Below the pieces are notes generated by a model. The model had not been told where the DNA came from. It did no database searches and worked only from the letters and a program-made list of their open reading frames with translations. From DATLYB01 sp964502525 (GTDB lineage: Bacteria; Bacteroidota; Bacteroidia; Chitinophagales; CAIOSU01): a DNA stretch of 13,207 nt. Location of the stretch: positions 1 through 13,207 of the forward strand of contig CAZCXH010000147.1 of the NCBI GenBank assembly GCA_964502525.1, in the 5' to 3' direction. This document shows positions 1 through 6,994 of this stretch, one piece after another. The position numbers were made by a program, and so were the translations under genes. Each line of letters starts with the position of its first letter. Position 1 is the first letter of the stretch.

Positions 1-56
1 TAACAATCCGACCGATTAACCCCTAAAATCAGTCAACCTTTTTTAGGACGACTCAA

Positions 57-87
57 GGAGTAAGTGGTAGAATTTTTAGAACTGCCC
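57..87 (+). repeat. Left arm of near-terminal 31-nt inverted repeat
   Basis: This 31-nt stretch begins GGAGTAAGTGGTAG and ends AGAACTGCCC. It matches the reverse complement of 13171-13201 at 30 of 31 positions; the one difference is T at base 75. The two copies face each other with their CTGCCC ends pointing inward. Just outside lies a small hairpin (22-28 CCTAAAA with 41-47 TTTTAGG) that may belong to the same dispersed repeat. The DNA between the copies looks like ordinary chromosome, so I read this as a dispersed genomic repeat and not as a transposon end. Confidence 0.8.
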
Positions 88-141
88 ATAAGTTGTAGCT
101 TTTAAGTTATAGTAATAAGAGGCTGTACTTACAACCTAAAA

Positions 142-295
142 CCCCGCCAGCGGGGGACAGCCAGCCCGCGCAGTTTCTGTCATAATCCTCCCCACGCTTT
201 CGCTCGCCTCTGGCGAGTGAAGTTTTTTTTATTTACTCGCGCTCGCGGAACGCGAGTGAGGGCGACAGTGGAGCACTGCGGGTTCGTGAACGCCC
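142..295. repeat. Cluster of small GC-rich hairpins (REP-like)
   Basis: Five short palindromes lie in about 150 bp. They are 142-155 (CCCCGC/GCGGGG, 2-nt loop), 203-217 (CTCGCC/GGCGAG, 3-nt loop), 242-256 (CTCGCG/CGCGAG, 3-nt loop), 266-278 (CAGTG/CACTG) and 280-295 (GGGTTC with GAAC and CCC, one bulged G). The second and third are separated by an A/T-rich spacer with a run of eight T. They are also partly inverted with respect to each other: GCGAGTGAA at 214-222 faces TTTACTCGC at 232-240. This resembles paired REP palindromes. No RAYT transposase is present in the window. The stems are seen directly; the REP label is an inference. Confidence 0.55.
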
Positions 296-536
296 ATGGA
301 GAATGAAGGTAAAAATAGCAACGTCAGGGAGAGAATCCTGCTTCAGGCCTTCTATGCCCGAAGGTAATGCGCTCACATCGCGCAACGCTACCAATCAAAG
401 ACAGAAACAGACGTATGAAAAGAGCGCAAAAGAAATTTCACGAATGTAATTTTCAACTTCATCTTTCAGGTGTTCTGAAAACACCGTATCGCCTGCTGCC
501 TTGTACAGCGGAAAAGCGGATACAATCGGTTAAAAT

Positions 537-1631
537 TCACGCATACGCTGTGTCCCACTGTTTCAGCCGCGGTCCGATGATGCTGAACCACAGTGGCGGA
601 ACAAGGCAGATGAGAATGTTGGTGAGATAGCCGTAGGGCATCTGTGGCGCATCGGGATAAGGGTCGAGTTGCCAGAAAGGAGTGCGCGGCTTTTCGTGAT
701 GCGCTGAATGGCGCGTGAGCGTGTAAAGCACAATGCTGCTCATGGTCTTGTTCGTGTTCCACGAATGTTGCGGACCCACCGGCTCGCCCGGCTTGCGCCT
801 CAGCCCGTAATGCTCCATGTAGTTCACCACCTCAAGGATAAACTTGGCGATGAACGCCTGCGCAAAGAAGAAGAGCAGACCGACCCAGCCTGCCGCATAA
901 TAAAATAATGCCATCCAGCAGAGGCTCATCAGATAGCCGGTGAGCATCAGGTTGTGCCACGACCAAATGCTCTGATTCTTTTTCTTCAGACGAGCGGTTT
1001 CACATTTCCATGCGTGTACATGTCCCATGATTGTGGAGCGCAGGAAAAAAGCGTAAACATTTTCTCCACGCTTTGCGGTGGCGGGGTCTTCATCGGTGCC
1101 CACCGTTACATGATGTCCGTAAACGTGCTCAATGGAAAAATCGGCATTGCAGCTTGCCGCCAGAATCCAGCGCCCCTCGATGCATGCCCACCTGTCTTTC
1201 ACGCGGTGGGTGAGTTCGTGCGCCACGTTCGTTCCATATCCGGCAACCAAAAATCCGGTGCCGATGACTGCTCCCAGGTGCTGCGTCCACAATGAATTGT
1301 TACGGGCGGCAATGAAATCATAATCAAATATTTTTCCCAGGAAAGCGCCAATGCCCAGGAAATCAGTTTCCCCGCTGCCTGCTGACCACGCCATCACGAA
1401 CAGGGTAACCGTAATCATGGGAAGCGCCAGATGCAGTGGCAGCTTGATGAGCCAGGGATATTTGTATTCGCGCAGTTTGGGGTCTTCGCCAAAGAGCGCA
1501 TCGCCCCCGATGACAACGGCAAAAACGATGGTCAGCCCCATCCACATCCAGGGTCCGCCAATCATGGCACCGGTGAAGCCGGTGAGCGCCAACACAGGCG
1601 TGAGGTAGTATTTTGCATAATGATACAGCAT
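537..1631 (-). CDS. alkB: AlkB-type alkane 1-monooxygenase
   Basis: This is an integral-membrane non-haem di-iron hydroxylase of the AlkB branch of the fatty-acid desaturase superfamily. It would oxidise the terminal methyl of medium/long alkanes or related hydrocarbons to a primary alcohol, using O2 and electrons from rubredoxin. All histidine boxes are present: HELTHR (residues 138-143), EHVYGHH followed by VTVGTDEDPA (168-183), NYMEHYG (270-276) and LTRHSAHHEKP (305-315). Hydrophobic stretches near residues 9-44, 62-82, 116-133, 227-266 and 335-352 fit the multi-span fold. At 364 residues it is slightly shorter than the Pseudomonas enzyme but normal for the family. No rubredoxin or rubredoxin reductase gene is in the window, so electron donors must be encoded elsewhere. 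It lies 79 bp downstream of a Crp/Fnr regulator on the same strand, with a palindromic operator candidate between them. The start has no Shine-Dalgarno, as is usual in Bacteroidota. Exact substrate is unknown. Confidence 0.93.
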   Translation of the reverse strand: MLYHYAKYYLTPVLALTGFTGAMIGGPWMWMGLTIVFAVVIGGDALFGEDPKLREYKYPWLIKLPLHLALPMITVTLFVMAWSAGSGETDFLGIGAFLGKIFDYDFIAARNNSLWTQHLGAVIGTGFLVAGYGTNVAHELTHRVKDRWACIEGRWILAASCNADFSIEHVYGHHVTVGTDEDPATAKRGENVYAFFLRSTIMGHVHAWKCETARLKKKNQSIWSWHNLMLTGYLMSLCWMALFYYAAGWVGLLFFFAQAFIAKFILEVVNYMEHYGLRRKPGEPVGPQHSWNTNKTMSSIVLYTLTRHSAHHEKPRTPFWQLDPYPDAPQMPYGYLTNILICLVPPLWFSIIGPRLKQWDTAYA

Positions 1632-1652
1632 AGCTTGTTATTTTATGAAGAA

Positions 1653-1660
1653 TAAAGTTA
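1653..1660 (-). promoter_or_regulatory. Possible -7 element of an alkB promoter
   Basis: On the minus strand this reads TAACTTTA, 7 of 8 matches to the Bacteroidota -7 consensus TAnnTTTG. It lies 21 bp before the alkB start codon. I see no clear -33 TTTG partner, which would fit an activator-dependent promoter. A transcript starting about 4 nt downstream would place the palindrome at 1682-1697 roughly 40 bp upstream of the start site. This is inference from a short, A/T-rich match. Confidence 0.3.
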
Positions 1661-1681
1661 AAGAAATGCCGATGAAAAAAG

Positions 1682-1697
1682 TTTGACGCAGGTCAAA
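1682..1697. promoter_or_regulatory. FNR-box-like palindrome upstream of alkB
   Basis: The sequence TTTGAC-GCAG-GTCAAA is a perfect 6-4-6 palindrome. Its core TTGAC-N4-GTCAA has the same half-site length and spacing as the FNR box TTGAT-N4-ATCAA. It sits in the 79-bp gap between the Crp/Fnr-family gene and alkB, with its centre 58 bp upstream of the alkB start codon. The obvious candidate ligand is the regulator encoded immediately upstream. That link is inferred from position and site form. Confidence 0.55.
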
Positions 1698-1710
1698 AAA
1701 ATACAGAATC

Positions 1711-2322
1711 TTATAGTTTCCCCGCGCGAATCCTGCTGAGTGTTTCAAGCGCCATGCCGAGATAAGAGGCAATATATTTTAACGGAACCCTTTTGATAAC
1801 TTCAGGACGCATTTTACAAAAGGCATTATACCGCTCGCGGGACGATGCGATTCTCAGCAGTTTCGACTGCTCGCCCTCCATCGCCAAATGCTCGCTCAGA
1901 AAGATTCTCAGCGCAGTTTCATATTTCGGGAACGATTTTAGAAAATCAAAAAACTCCGCATGGCTTGTCCAGAGCAAATCGGTAGGCTCCAATGCCGCTG
2001 CGGAAGTGCCTGAAGGAGTCTGCCGCGTAAAGCTTTCAGCGGCAACCAGCGGCTCATTCTCAAAAGCGAAACCGATGGTGTGCACTGCATCGTGCTCATC
2101 CGAGTAGTATGAACGTATGCTGCCCTTTGTTATGAAAGCAATTCTGCCTGATACTTTTCCCTGCTGAATCAGCACATCATTTTTATCGTGAGAAGAAAAC
2201 TTTACCGCCTTTATCATTGCACTTCTCTCCTTCGCATGGATGTCGGTATAGTTTGAAATGAAATCAATGACAGGCTGCGCCTGCAGATGCAATAATTTTG
2301 AATCCTTCTCCTTTATTCGCAT
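1711..2322 (-). CDS. Crp/Fnr-family transcriptional regulator
   Basis: This 203-residue protein has the Crp/Fnr layout. An N-terminal cyclic-nucleotide-binding-type beta-roll covers roughly residues 30-120 (GRIAFITKGSIRSYY is the typical strand pair). A long dimerisation helix follows (about 125-160), then a short C-terminal helix-turn-helix (about 178-203, VPLKYIASYLGMALETLSRI). It has one cysteine (C169), so an FNR-type iron-sulfur cluster is not expected. The residues that bind cAMP phosphate in CRP are not evident. The ligand is therefore unknown, as for many Bacteroidota members of this family. The start is fixed by a strong Shine-Dalgarno at 2331-2338. It precedes alkB on the same strand, and the FNR-like palindrome in that gap suggests that it controls alkB. 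Confidence 0.88.
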   Translation of the reverse strand: MRIKEKDSKLLHLQAQPVIDFISNYTDIHAKERSAMIKAVKFSSHDKNDVLIQQGKVSGRIAFITKGSIRSYYSDEHDAVHTIGFAFENEPLVAAESFTRQTPSGTSAAALEPTDLLWTSHAEFFDFLKSFPKYETALRIFLSEHLAMEGEQSKLLRIASSRERYNAFCKMRPEVIKRVPLKYIASYLGMALETLSRIRAGKL

Positions 2323-2330
2323 GTTTCTAC

Positions 2331-2338
2331 TCCTCCTT
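2331..2338 (-). promoter_or_regulatory. Strong Shine-Dalgarno of the Crp/Fnr gene
   Basis: On the minus strand this reads AAGGAGGA, 8 nt before the ATG at 2322. It decides the start of the regulator gene. Canonical sites of this strength are uncommon in Bacteroidota and absent from most other genes in the window. Confidence 0.7.
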
Positions 2339-2364
2339 GCGTTTTTTACTGCGCCTCTGCCTGC

Positions 2365-2395
2365 TGAAATTAAGAATTGTTGTTACGTTTTCAAA
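2365..2395 (-). promoter_or_regulatory. Possible promoter of the Crp/Fnr gene
   Basis: On the minus strand TTTG (2395-2392) is followed after 19 nt by TAATTTCA (2372-2365). The spacing fits the Bacteroidota -33/-7 arrangement TTTG...TAnnTTTG, but the -7 match is only 6 of 8. It lies 42 bp upstream of the regulator start, just past the end of the preceding gene. Confidence 0.3.
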
Positions 2396-2411
2396 TGAGG
2401 CGTTGCGCGCT

Positions 2412-3536
2412 TCACTCTTTCACCATTTTTCCGCGTACGGCAAAATCCTTTCCCGCGAGAAGAAAGAAATAGCACCCCGCGGGGAGATGGATTTCATTTA
2501 TTCTGATTTCACTTCCGGCAGTATGTTGTTTCGAAAAGACAAGATTGCCGCGTACATCGAACAGCCTGAAGACGCAGGGCTGATTTTCCTGATTCATAAA
2601 CGCCACGACAACTTCATCATGAAAAGGATTCGAAATAATATGAATGTCATCCTCATGGCGAACCGGAGGTTGAACAGCGGACGTATTTTGACAGTTGTTG
2701 ACGCACATGCAATAAGTAACATTGGCGCCTGTGGTGCCGGAGAAGCCGTCAAAGCCGTTAGGCGGATTGCCGAGGTCGCACATGTCCAGATTGCTGTTGT
2801 CCATGCCGAATGTGCCATAGTTGCCCGTTAAGCCGGCTACGGTAAAACCTCCGCAGCCGGTGGCAGGTCCTGTCATGCTGCCTGAGTTTGACCAGTCGCG
2901 CCCAACGGGAATCATGCAGTAGGCGCTGAATGTTCCTGCATTGGAAAAGTCGCGTCCCACGCTCATGCCGCCCGTATTGACGACTGTTCCGTTAAGGAGG
3001 TTTGAAAAATCATAATTTACCTGCACCGTGCCTGAGTTCACGAGTTGTGAAAGATTGACGCTCAGGCTGTCAGCCGTCAGGCTTCCGCTATTGTTCAAAA
3101 TGGGTTCGCTGCCGGTGCCGGTTTTGTATAATGCAAGGTGGCGGGCGTTGAGGATGCTGTTATTATTAATAGTGATATTCACTCCGAAAATTCCCAGACT
3201 GTCAATTGTGGCTGTTCCTTCATTGGTCACCGTGCCGCTGGTAACGGCAAACTGCGTTGTATTCATCGTGCCGTGATTCACCAGCGAGCCGCTGACAAGC
3301 GCAATGCTGGTGTTTCCGATGCTGCCTTCATTGCACACTTCACCGCCACTTATCACAATGGCTCCCTGCACAACGCCCGTTGACGTGATGCATAATTTTT
3401 GGCCCGCGCCAACCACCTGCGGAAGCGAGTTCGCGCTGGATATGGTTGTGGTGCAACCGCTGCACTGCGCATGAAGTTTTTGAGAAACACAGGAAATCAG
3501 GATGAGAAGAGCCAGAGTGACTATATTTTTTTTCAT
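2412..3536 (-). CDS. Secreted repeat protein with T9SS sorting domain
   Basis: This protein of 374 residues is probably exported across the outer membrane by the type IX system and attached to the surface or released. I chose the start at 3536 (MKKNIV...) because it gives a clean signal peptide (residues 1-23, ending KLHA before Q24); the frame is open upstream to 3665 without any such signal. Residues 24-280 carry degenerate repeats of about 20 residues built on N-x-G-T/S turns (VNHGTM, VTNEGT, LNNSGS, LVNSGT, VVNTGG, FSNAGT, WSNSGS), which suggests a stacked beta-helix-like or adhesin fold. Several cysteines (CSGC near the N terminus; C, CMC and C before the tail) may form disulfides. The last 75 or so residues are a type A sorting domain: SNPF at 302-305, the FDVRGNLV strand, then AGCYFFLLAG. 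It is divergent from another T9SS cargo gene. Ligand and role are unknown. Confidence 0.83.
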   Translation of the reverse strand: MKKNIVTLALLILISCVSQKLHAQCSGCTTTISSANSLPQVVGAGQKLCITSTGVVQGAIVISGGEVCNEGSIGNTSIALVSGSLVNHGTMNTTQFAVTSGTVTNEGTATIDSLGIFGVNITINNNSILNARHLALYKTGTGSEPILNNSGSLTADSLSVNLSQLVNSGTVQVNYDFSNLLNGTVVNTGGMSVGRDFSNAGTFSAYCMIPVGRDWSNSGSMTGPATGCGGFTVAGLTGNYGTFGMDNSNLDMCDLGNPPNGFDGFSGTTGANVTYCMCVNNCQNTSAVQPPVRHEDDIHIISNPFHDEVVVAFMNQENQPCVFRLFDVRGNLVFSKQHTAGSEIRINEIHLPAGCYFFLLAGKDFAVRGKMVKE

Positions 3537-3954
3537 GATGTTTTCCGCGATTTGTATTGAGATTGGCTCTAAATTAATTTTTTGTAGGGACACTTTATGG
3601 ATTCCCTCAGGGCAACACGCATTAAATTGCAGGCAAGTTTTTTCATTGCCGTTGGCTTCAGCCAACGGAGTTTATAAGGACAGAGCGCTAATGGGCTTTA
3701 GCCCAACACGAATAAATTAGAGGAGTTATTTGGCTAAAGCCTGCTCGCTTTCAGCATTCTAAACCGTTGACTGAAGCCAACGGCAATGAAACAGATTGAT
3801 AATCAGGAGGATTTTAATGCGTGTTGCCCTGTGAATTCCCCATTGCACTCAGATGGAGTCTGAAATCTTCATGATTTTCTTCGCTAACCTATCTCACCTT
3901 AATAATGCATCCCTTTAATTATCTTTCCCGCATTAACAGTTTTCGTGTTTCATC
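3537..3954. other. Intergenic region between two T9SS cargo genes
   Basis: This 418-bp divergent intergenic region is mostly filled by the nested inverted-repeat element at 3601-3837. The remaining flanks, about 64 bp and 117 bp, must hold the promoters of both secreted-protein genes. On the plus strand TATCTTTC at 3920-3927 matches the -7 consensus TAnnTTTG at 7 of 8, but has no good -33 partner. On the minus strand TAATTTAG at 3576-3569 is similarly weak. I see no gene here. Confidence 0.6.
3601..3837. repeat. Nested inverted-repeat element (REPIN/MITE-like)
   Basis: Three sets of inverted arms share one centre near 3717. The outer arms are 3606-3624 and 3812-3830 (CAGGGCAACACGCATTAAA, 19/19), and the resemblance continues outward imperfectly through ATTCCC-type sequence. 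The middle arms are 3641-3661 and 3771-3791 (21/21). The inner arms are 3694-3703 GGCTTTAGCC and 3732-3741 GGCTAAAGCC. Individual arms are themselves hairpins: 3649-3668 (CCGTTGGCT/AGCCAACGG, 2-nt loop), 3693-3704 (GGGCT/AGCCC) and 3764-3783 (imperfect). Paired REP palindromes facing each other are the hallmark of REPINs mobilised in trans by RAYT transposases; a MITE is the alternative. It has no coding capacity. The symmetry is directly visible; the class and mobility are inferred. Confidence 0.8.
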
Positions 3955-6900
3955 ATGCGGCTTAAAAATGTTTTCATTATTGCAATCGCGTTCCTTCCTT
4001 TCGCAATCCATGCAGCCACCTACACCGTCACCAATACCAACGATTCCGGCAGCGGCTCGCTGCGGCAAGCCATCACCGATGCGAACTCCGTTTTTGGTCC
4101 TGATGCGATAACATTCGATATTCCGCCCACAGACCTGAATTACGATTCAACGATGGGCGTATGGACGATTACGCTTCTGTCGGACATGCCGATGATTACC
4201 AGCGGCTATGTGAACATTGATGCAACCACTCAAACCGCCAACCGGGGAAATACGAACACGCAGGGTCCTGAAATTGTTCTGGATGGCGGAAATGCGCACA
4301 CCTATGCTTTCCGCATTGTTTCCCCTGCAAACACCGTCAGGGGTTTTGTGATGGGCGGATTTTCACACGCGATGGAATTTTACGGAACGATGGCAGGGCA
4401 AAACATTGTTGCTGAAAATTATATTGGAACAGATGCAACGGGCGCTGCGGCTTTCAGCAATACCATCGGCATTGCTTTTTCCGGCAATGCATCCAACATT
4501 ACCATCCGCGACAACGTGATTTCCGGAAATACCGATTTCGGAATCGGCTTGTCGCCCGCCAGCAACATTCTCATCACCGGCAACATGATTGGAACGGATG
4601 CCAGCGGCATGTTCGCTTTGCCCAACGGCATTGGAATCGTTTTCGACAACTCGCCCGGCAACACGGTTGGCGGAGCGTCACCTGCCGAAAGAAATATTAT
4701 TTCAGGAAATACCGATGGCGGAATTGTGCTCAACGGCAGCGGCTCAACGGGCAACATCATCACCGGAAATTATATAGGAACAAACGCAGCCGGCACCGAC
4801 AGCCTGCATAATGATTTCGGCATTGTCATAAACAACGCCTCGCAAAACACGATTGGCGGCACGGTTTCCGGCAAGCGCAACCTCATCTCCGGCAATACGC
4901 AGGGCGGTGTGGCTATCAACGGAACCGGCTCCAGCGGCAATATCGTCATTGGTAATTTCATCGGGACTGATGTTTCGGGCGCGCAAAAAATATCCAACCA
5001 ATTCGGCATCGTCATCACCAATGCCGGAAATAATATCATTGGCGGAACAACGGCTGCGGAAAGAAACATCATCTCGGGAAACATTGACAGCGGCATCCTC
5101 ATTAACGGCACGGGCGCGGAGGAAAATCACGTTCTTGGAAATTACATTGGCGTGGATGTTTCGGGATTGAACATTCTTGACAATCACGTAGGCGTGCTGA
5201 TAAAAACCAACGCGGATAAAAATATTATCGGTGGAACGGCTCCCGGAGCGCGCAACGTGATTTCCGGCAACTGGGAAATTGGCATGTATATCGAATCGGC
5301 TGACAGCAACATCGTGATAGGGAATTATCTGGGCCCGGATGCAACGGGGATAAACGCATTAAAAGTAAACGACACGCTTTATCAGGCAAACGGCATTGAA
5401 CTGAATACGGTGGCGATGCACAACGTCATCGGGGGAACCACCGTTGCTGAACGCAACATCATCTCGGGCAACCGCGTGTATGGAATGATTTATTACGGGC
5501 AGACTTCTGAGAATTATGTGGTGGGAAATTATATTGGCACCGATGCTACCGGAAACACCGCCATGCCCAACGCCACGGGCATCTGTCTGGACGCTGCATC
5601 CAACCATAATTACATCTACGACAATGTGCTTTCAGGAAATGTCAGCTACGGAATTTTCCTCGTCACCAACGGCACGTATTACAACGAGGTGAAAAGAAAC
5701 AGGATTGGCACCAACGCTGCGGGCAGCGCTGCCATTCCGAATGATGTGGGCTTGCTGATTGCGGTTGGAGCGCGATACAATATCGTTGGCGGCTCTTCAT
5801 TTGCGGATGCGAACGTGATTTCAGGCAACCGCTACGAAGGAATTGAAGTTGCCGACAACCTCACGAGCTACAACGAAATCAGCCACAATTACATCGGCAC
5901 CGACCTCACCGGCTCTTCCGCGATTCCCAACCTGAACGGAATCGGATTTGCTTCGTTCCCTTCGCGCAACACGGTGGATAATAATGTGATTTCGGGCAAC
6001 ACCGCGCTCGGAATTATTTTATATGAATATGCGGACAGCAACGTGGTGACAAATAATTTCATCGGCACGGGCGCGGACGGCATTTCCGATTTGGGAAACG
6101 GACAAGCCGGAATTGCGATTGCCAATGGCGCCAGCCACAACCGCATTGGCGAACCCGGCAAGGGAAACGTGATTGCCTATAATGATTCAAGCGGAGTGGT
6201 GCTGACGGACAGCGGCACGGTGAATAATACGATTTCCGGCAATTCAATTTTCAGCAACAACTATCTCGGCATCGAAATTTTTCCTCCGTCCGTCAATGAA
6301 AATGATGCGGGCGATATGGACGAGGGAGCGAACAACCAGATGAATTTTCCGGTGATTATTTCGTCAAAACGCAATGCAGGCACGGGCAATACGATTGTGA
6401 GGGGAACATTGGACACGCAAAATCCTAATCAAGCTGTGGTGGAATTGTTCAAGGCTGCCTCTGAGCCGCTGCTGCATCATGGTGAAGGCATGACCTACCT
6501 CGGCTCTGCAACTCCCGATGCAGCAGGCACGTGGGCAGTGATGGTGAGCGGGCTTGCCGCAGGCGACACTATCACAGCAACGGCTACCGGTGAGAGCGGA
6601 AGCACTTCTGAATTCTCATTGAACTTCACCACCGTTGCCGGATGGGACACGATTGTCGGAATCGAAGAACCTTATTCGGATTTTTCGCTGACGGTATTTC
6701 CCAATCCATCCAGCGGAGAAACCGTCATCAGTTTCAGCCTTCATCAATCAGGATTCGTGGAACTGAGTGTGCTCGACATTTTGGGAAGAACCGTGAGAAC
6801 ATTGATGACGGGCGAGCAGCCCGCAGGCTTGCACCGCATTCAATGGGACGGGAAAGATGCTCGTTCAAACAAGGTGGCTTCGGGGGGATATGTGGTGAGG

Positions 6901-6963
6901 ATTAATGTGAACGAGCATTTATCCAATTCGTCCTATGGAAAGGTATTTTTAAAGGAAGAATAA
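3955..6963 (+). CDS. T9SS-exported right-handed beta-helix protein
   Basis: A secreted protein of 1002 residues. A signal peptide (about 1-20, ending FAIHA) leads into YTVTNTNDSGSGSLRQAI, the standard opening of a large class of secreted beta-helix proteins. Residues of about 140-770 hold roughly ten repeats of 58-66 residues, each with the pattern RN-x-ISGN...GI...N-x-I-x-GNYIGTDA-x-G...N-x-x-GI...N-x-IGGT. These are parallel beta-helix (NosD/PbH1-type) coils. Residues of about 785-890 form a beta-sandwich module (EGMTYLGSATPDAAGTW, then GDTITATATGESGSTSEFS) usually found after such helices. The tail from about 908 is a T9SS type A sorting domain (FPNPSSGE, LDILGRTV, WDGKD...VASGGYVVRI). No catalytic residues of a polysaccharide lyase can be assigned from sequence alone, so carbohydrate binding or adhesion is as likely as enzyme activity. 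No Shine-Dalgarno precedes the start. Confidence 0.92.
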   Translation: MRLKNVFIIAIAFLPFAIHAATYTVTNTNDSGSGSLRQAITDANSVFGPDAITFDIPPTDLNYDSTMGVWTITLLSDMPMITSGYVNIDATTQTANRGNTNTQGPEIVLDGGNAHTYAFRIVSPANTVRGFVMGGFSHAMEFYGTMAGQNIVAENYIGTDATGAAAFSNTIGIAFSGNASNITIRDNVISGNTDFGIGLSPASNILITGNMIGTDASGMFALPNGIGIVFDNSPGNTVGGASPAERNIISGNTDGGIVLNGSGSTGNIITGNYIGTNAAGTDSLHNDFGIVINNASQNTIGGTVSGKRNLISGNTQGGVAINGTGSSGNIVIGNFIGTDVSGAQKISNQFGIVITNAGNNIIGGTTAAERNIISGNIDSGILINGTGAEENHVLGNYIGVDVSGLNILDNHVGVLIKTNADKNIIGGTAPGARNVISGNWEIGMYIESADSNIVIGNYLGPDATGINALKVNDTLYQANGIELNTVAMHNVIGGTTVAERNIISGNRVYGMIYYGQTSENYVVGNYIGTDATGNTAMPNATGICLDAASNHNYIYDNVLSGNVSYGIFLVTNGTYYNEVKRNRIGTNAAGSAAIPNDVGLLIAVGARYNIVGGSSFADANVISGNRYEGIEVADNLTSYNEISHNYIGTDLTGSSAIPNLNGIGFASFPSRNTVDNNVISGNTALGIILYEYADSNVVTNNFIGTGADGISDLGNGQAGIAIANGASHNRIGEPGKGNVIAYNDSSGVVLTDSGTVNNTISGNSIFSNNYLGIEIFPPSVNENDAGDMDEGANNQMNFPVIISSKRNAGTGNTIVRGTLDTQNPNQAVVELFKAASEPLLHHGEGMTYLGSATPDAAGTWAVMVSGLAAGDTITATATGESGSTSEFSLNFTTVAGWDTIVGIEEPYSDFSLTVFPNPSSGETVISFSLHQSGFVELSVLDILGRTVRTLMTGEQPAGLHRIQWDGKDARSNKVASGGYVVRINVNEHLSNSSYGKVFLKEE

Positions 6964-6994
6964 GCCGCATCCCATGAGCGAATCATCAAACCGG

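Larger units (their letters stand above)
1..536. other. Non-coding region downstream of alkB
   Basis: No credible gene lies here. Apart from the inverted-repeat arm and the hairpin cluster listed separately, it holds two further small stem-loops: 348-364 (CCTTC/GAAGG) and 469-485 (GGTGTT/AACACC, 5-nt loop). The latter lies about 50 bp downstream of the alkB stop on the alkB-sense strand, so it could end that transcript. It is not followed by a U-run, so I do not call it a terminator. A 23-codon reading frame at 296-367 is too short and unsupported to report as a gene. Confidence 0.6.

Noticed and set aside
278..295. tRNA T-arm-like GGGTTCGTGAAC
   Set aside because: No acceptor stem, anticodon arm or D-arm can be assembled around it; it is one of a row of small hairpins.
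296..367. 23-codon reading frame (MENEGK...FYARR) downstream of alkB
   Set aside because: Very short, no ribosome binding site, and it overlaps the last hairpins of the REP-like cluster; no family resemblance strong enough to call.
469..485. GGTGTT/AACACC hairpin as alkB terminator
   Set aside because: Stem is only 6 bp and no U-run follows on the alkB-sense strand.
2298..2831. 177-codon plus-strand reading frame
   Set aside because: Lies opposite the ends of two well-supported minus-strand genes; no recognisable domain.
3537..3665. N-terminal extension of the T9SS repeat protein to 3665
   Set aside because: Runs into the nested repeat element and hides the clean signal peptide that begins at 3536.
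3601..3837. CRISPR array
   Set aside because: The repeats are inverted and nested with one centre, not direct repeats with equal spacers, and no cas genes are present.
4744..5187. 147-codon minus-strand reading frame inside the beta-helix gene
   Set aside because: Arises from the repeated coding sequence on the plus strand; its composition mirrors the repeat and shows no domain.
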